NCBI GenBank assembly: GCA_030248195.1
Contig: JASAND010006812.1
Span: 47,369-111,368 of the forward strand
Length of the DNA stretch: 64,000 nucleotides
Source: Trissonchulus latispiculum
Lineage: Eukaryota; Nematoda; Enoplea; Enoplida; Ironidae
Direction: 5' to 3'
Positions 63,134 through 64,000 of the stretch are shown piece after piece. The translations under genes and the position numbers were made by a program. Numbering within the stretch: the stretch's first letter is position 1; every line of letters begins with the position of its first letter. Under the pieces are notes generated by a model that saw only the letters and a list, made by a program, of their open reading frames with translations, had not been told where the DNA came from and ran no database searches.

Positions 63134-63966
63134 CTTTTAGCAGACGAACCGTAGAAAATATGGAAGCGACATATTTTTGGTTTCTGGCCAGGGGAAAACG
63201 GATAAATAGCATTGTCGGTGCCCTGACTGTTTCTTGCACCACGAGCATTTTGCACATGCTGTTGTCTGGTGGTGTTAGAAACAGCGGACACAGTAGGTTT
63301 ATCTACCATTTGAGTGATAGTGTCAGCTAGTGATGCAAAATCGTCACCTTTTAAATGCATATGACCAGCTAGAGCTGCACGGGCCGAGATAGGTATGGCA
63401 TTTAGCAGTTTGTGCTTTAAAAGGTCGTCGTCGGCTTGCAACCCAATTTCGTTCAATTTACGGCTTAAACGCCGGAAAAAGAAGCTTGGTTTTCCCCCTT
63501 GAAGTGAAACTTCTCCAAGGGCCTCCTCAATTAATTCAGTTTTAGTCTTTGTGTAGAGTTTCAAAATTACTGCTTTGACCTCCTCGTAATTAGTTCCCAT
63601 ATCGGTTGGTAAATTCAGAGCCACATCTTCAGGTAGAGCAGCCAAGACGTGATGGTACTTCGTCGAATCCGACGTGATTTGGGCTAGAACAAATTGGCTC
63701 TCGATCTGCCTGAACCATATACTAGGGTTCTGACGATAAAAGGGGGGAGGCTTTACCGAAACGCGGGCTACTGTCGCTTGACCTTGCTCTTCAAGTATCA
63801 ATGGATTGTTCATGGGTGGGCCTGGATTGGGCTCCACATCACCGGAAACCAACAAGAGGAGTCGGAAGTAGCTTGCCTGTCGATATCCCGTTGGGTTCCA
63901 ATCAATACTGAAAGGAGATATTTGAAAGTTCCCAGAAAGTTCAGAAGATATAAAGCGTTTTTGCAT
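63025..63966 (-). CDS. Gag with N-terminal 2A ribosome-skipping leader
   Basis: A 313-codon ORF. Residues 1-49 form a leader that ends in [15 protein letters not shown], a full 2A consensus (D-V-E-x-N-P-G-P) at residues 43-50. Ribosomes would release the leader and restart at Pro50, so mature Gag would begin PPMNNP. Residues ~70-240 resemble Ty3-type Gag ([37 protein letters not shown]). A CHCC-type nucleic-acid motif, [18 protein letters not shown], lies near residue 265. The frame stays open to the window edge (64,000), so the leader may be longer. Pol overlaps its 3' end in another frame. Gag forms the particle and binds element RNA. Confidence 0.88.
   Translation of the reverse strand: MQKRFISSELSGNFQISPFSIDWNPTGYRQASYFRLLLLVSGDVEPNPGPPMNNPLILEEQGQATVARVSVKPPPFYRQNPSIWFRQIESQFVLAQITSDSTKYHHVLAALPEDVALNLPTDMGTNYEEVKAVILKLYTKTKTELIEEALGEVSLQGGKPSFFFRRLSRKLNEIGLQADDDLLKHKLLNAIPISARAALAGHMHLKGDDFASLADTITQMVDKPTVSAVSNTTRQQHVQNARGARNSQGTDNAIYPFSPGQKPKICRFHIFYGSSAKRCKPWCKWPGPKPQTVDPSSRNSSPIRVQGNSQPLQ
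63817..63840 (-). other. 2A ribosome-skipping motif (DVEPNPGP)
   Basis: Codons for D-V-E-P-N-P-G-P, preceded by a Leu-rich stretch (LLLLVSG) as in active 2A sequences. Skipping would occur between Gly49 and Pro50 of the gag ORF. Confidence 0.9.
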
Positions 63967-64000
63967 TTGGCTTTGTGACAGTAAAATGCTTACGGCCAGA

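Larger units (their letters stand above)
59816..64000 (-). mobile_element. Ty3/gypsy (CsRn1-like) retrotransposon, 3' part
   Basis: On the minus strand: 2A-gag, protease, reverse transcriptase, RNase H, integrase, polypurine tract, 3' LTR. The order PR-RT-RH-INT defines Ty3/gypsy. The gag CHCC-type motif (CRFH...CKPWC) is typical of the CsRn1 group. The 5' LTR and primer-binding site lie right of the window. The element has one pol frameshift and two in-frame stops, so it is inactive or mis-assembled at those points. Confidence 0.88.

Overview
The window is eukaryotic nuclear DNA from a metazoan. The evidence is spliced Src-family kinase exons, spliced exons of a class III nucleotide cyclase, tRNA-derived SINEs, a LINE, a Ty3/gypsy element and a Polinton/Maverick. 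The species cannot be read from the sequence; an early-branching or marine invertebrate such as a sponge would fit, but that is a guess. More than 80% of the window looks mobile or repetitive. There is no operon structure.

Layout. 0-26 kb is a dense nest of DNA elements: three copies of a ~1.1-kb element with GCGGGAAAAAACCCAC motifs, at least seven non-autonomous hAT-type elements with 8-bp (in one case 7/8) target duplications, long-arm foldback elements, a SINE, and hairpin-headed composite elements with central ~145-bp tandem arrays. 26.7-38.8 kb holds two exons of a Src-type tyrosine kinase (myristoylation signal, unique region and SH3; then the start of SH2). They are separated by an ~11.4-kb intron almost filled by two related composite elements, one with a 5'-truncated LINE inside its satellite. 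39.4-52.2 kb is a Polinton with ~1.9-kb terminal inverted repeats. It has lost much of its capsid region and carries broken polymerase and integrase genes, a packaging ATPase and an accessory zinc-finger/NADAR gene. 52.2-57.3 kb is mostly non-coding with a few unrecognised exon-like ORFs. 57.4-58.1 kb carries the last two exons of a class III cyclase on the minus strand. 59.5-64 kb holds a tRNA-derived SINE beside the 3' end of a CsRn1-like Ty3/gypsy element on the minus strand, whose gag ORF begins with a 2A ribosome-skipping motif.

The main candidates for new biology are: (1) the C2H2-NADAR protein inside the Polinton, a predicted ADP-ribose-derivative glycosidase in a virus-like element; (2) the 2A signal ahead of gag in an LTR retrotransposon; (3) a family of hairpin-headed composite elements whose central satellite differs between copies; and (4) foldback elements whose arms repeat a module three times, two of which carry the same 60-codon open frame in their spacer.
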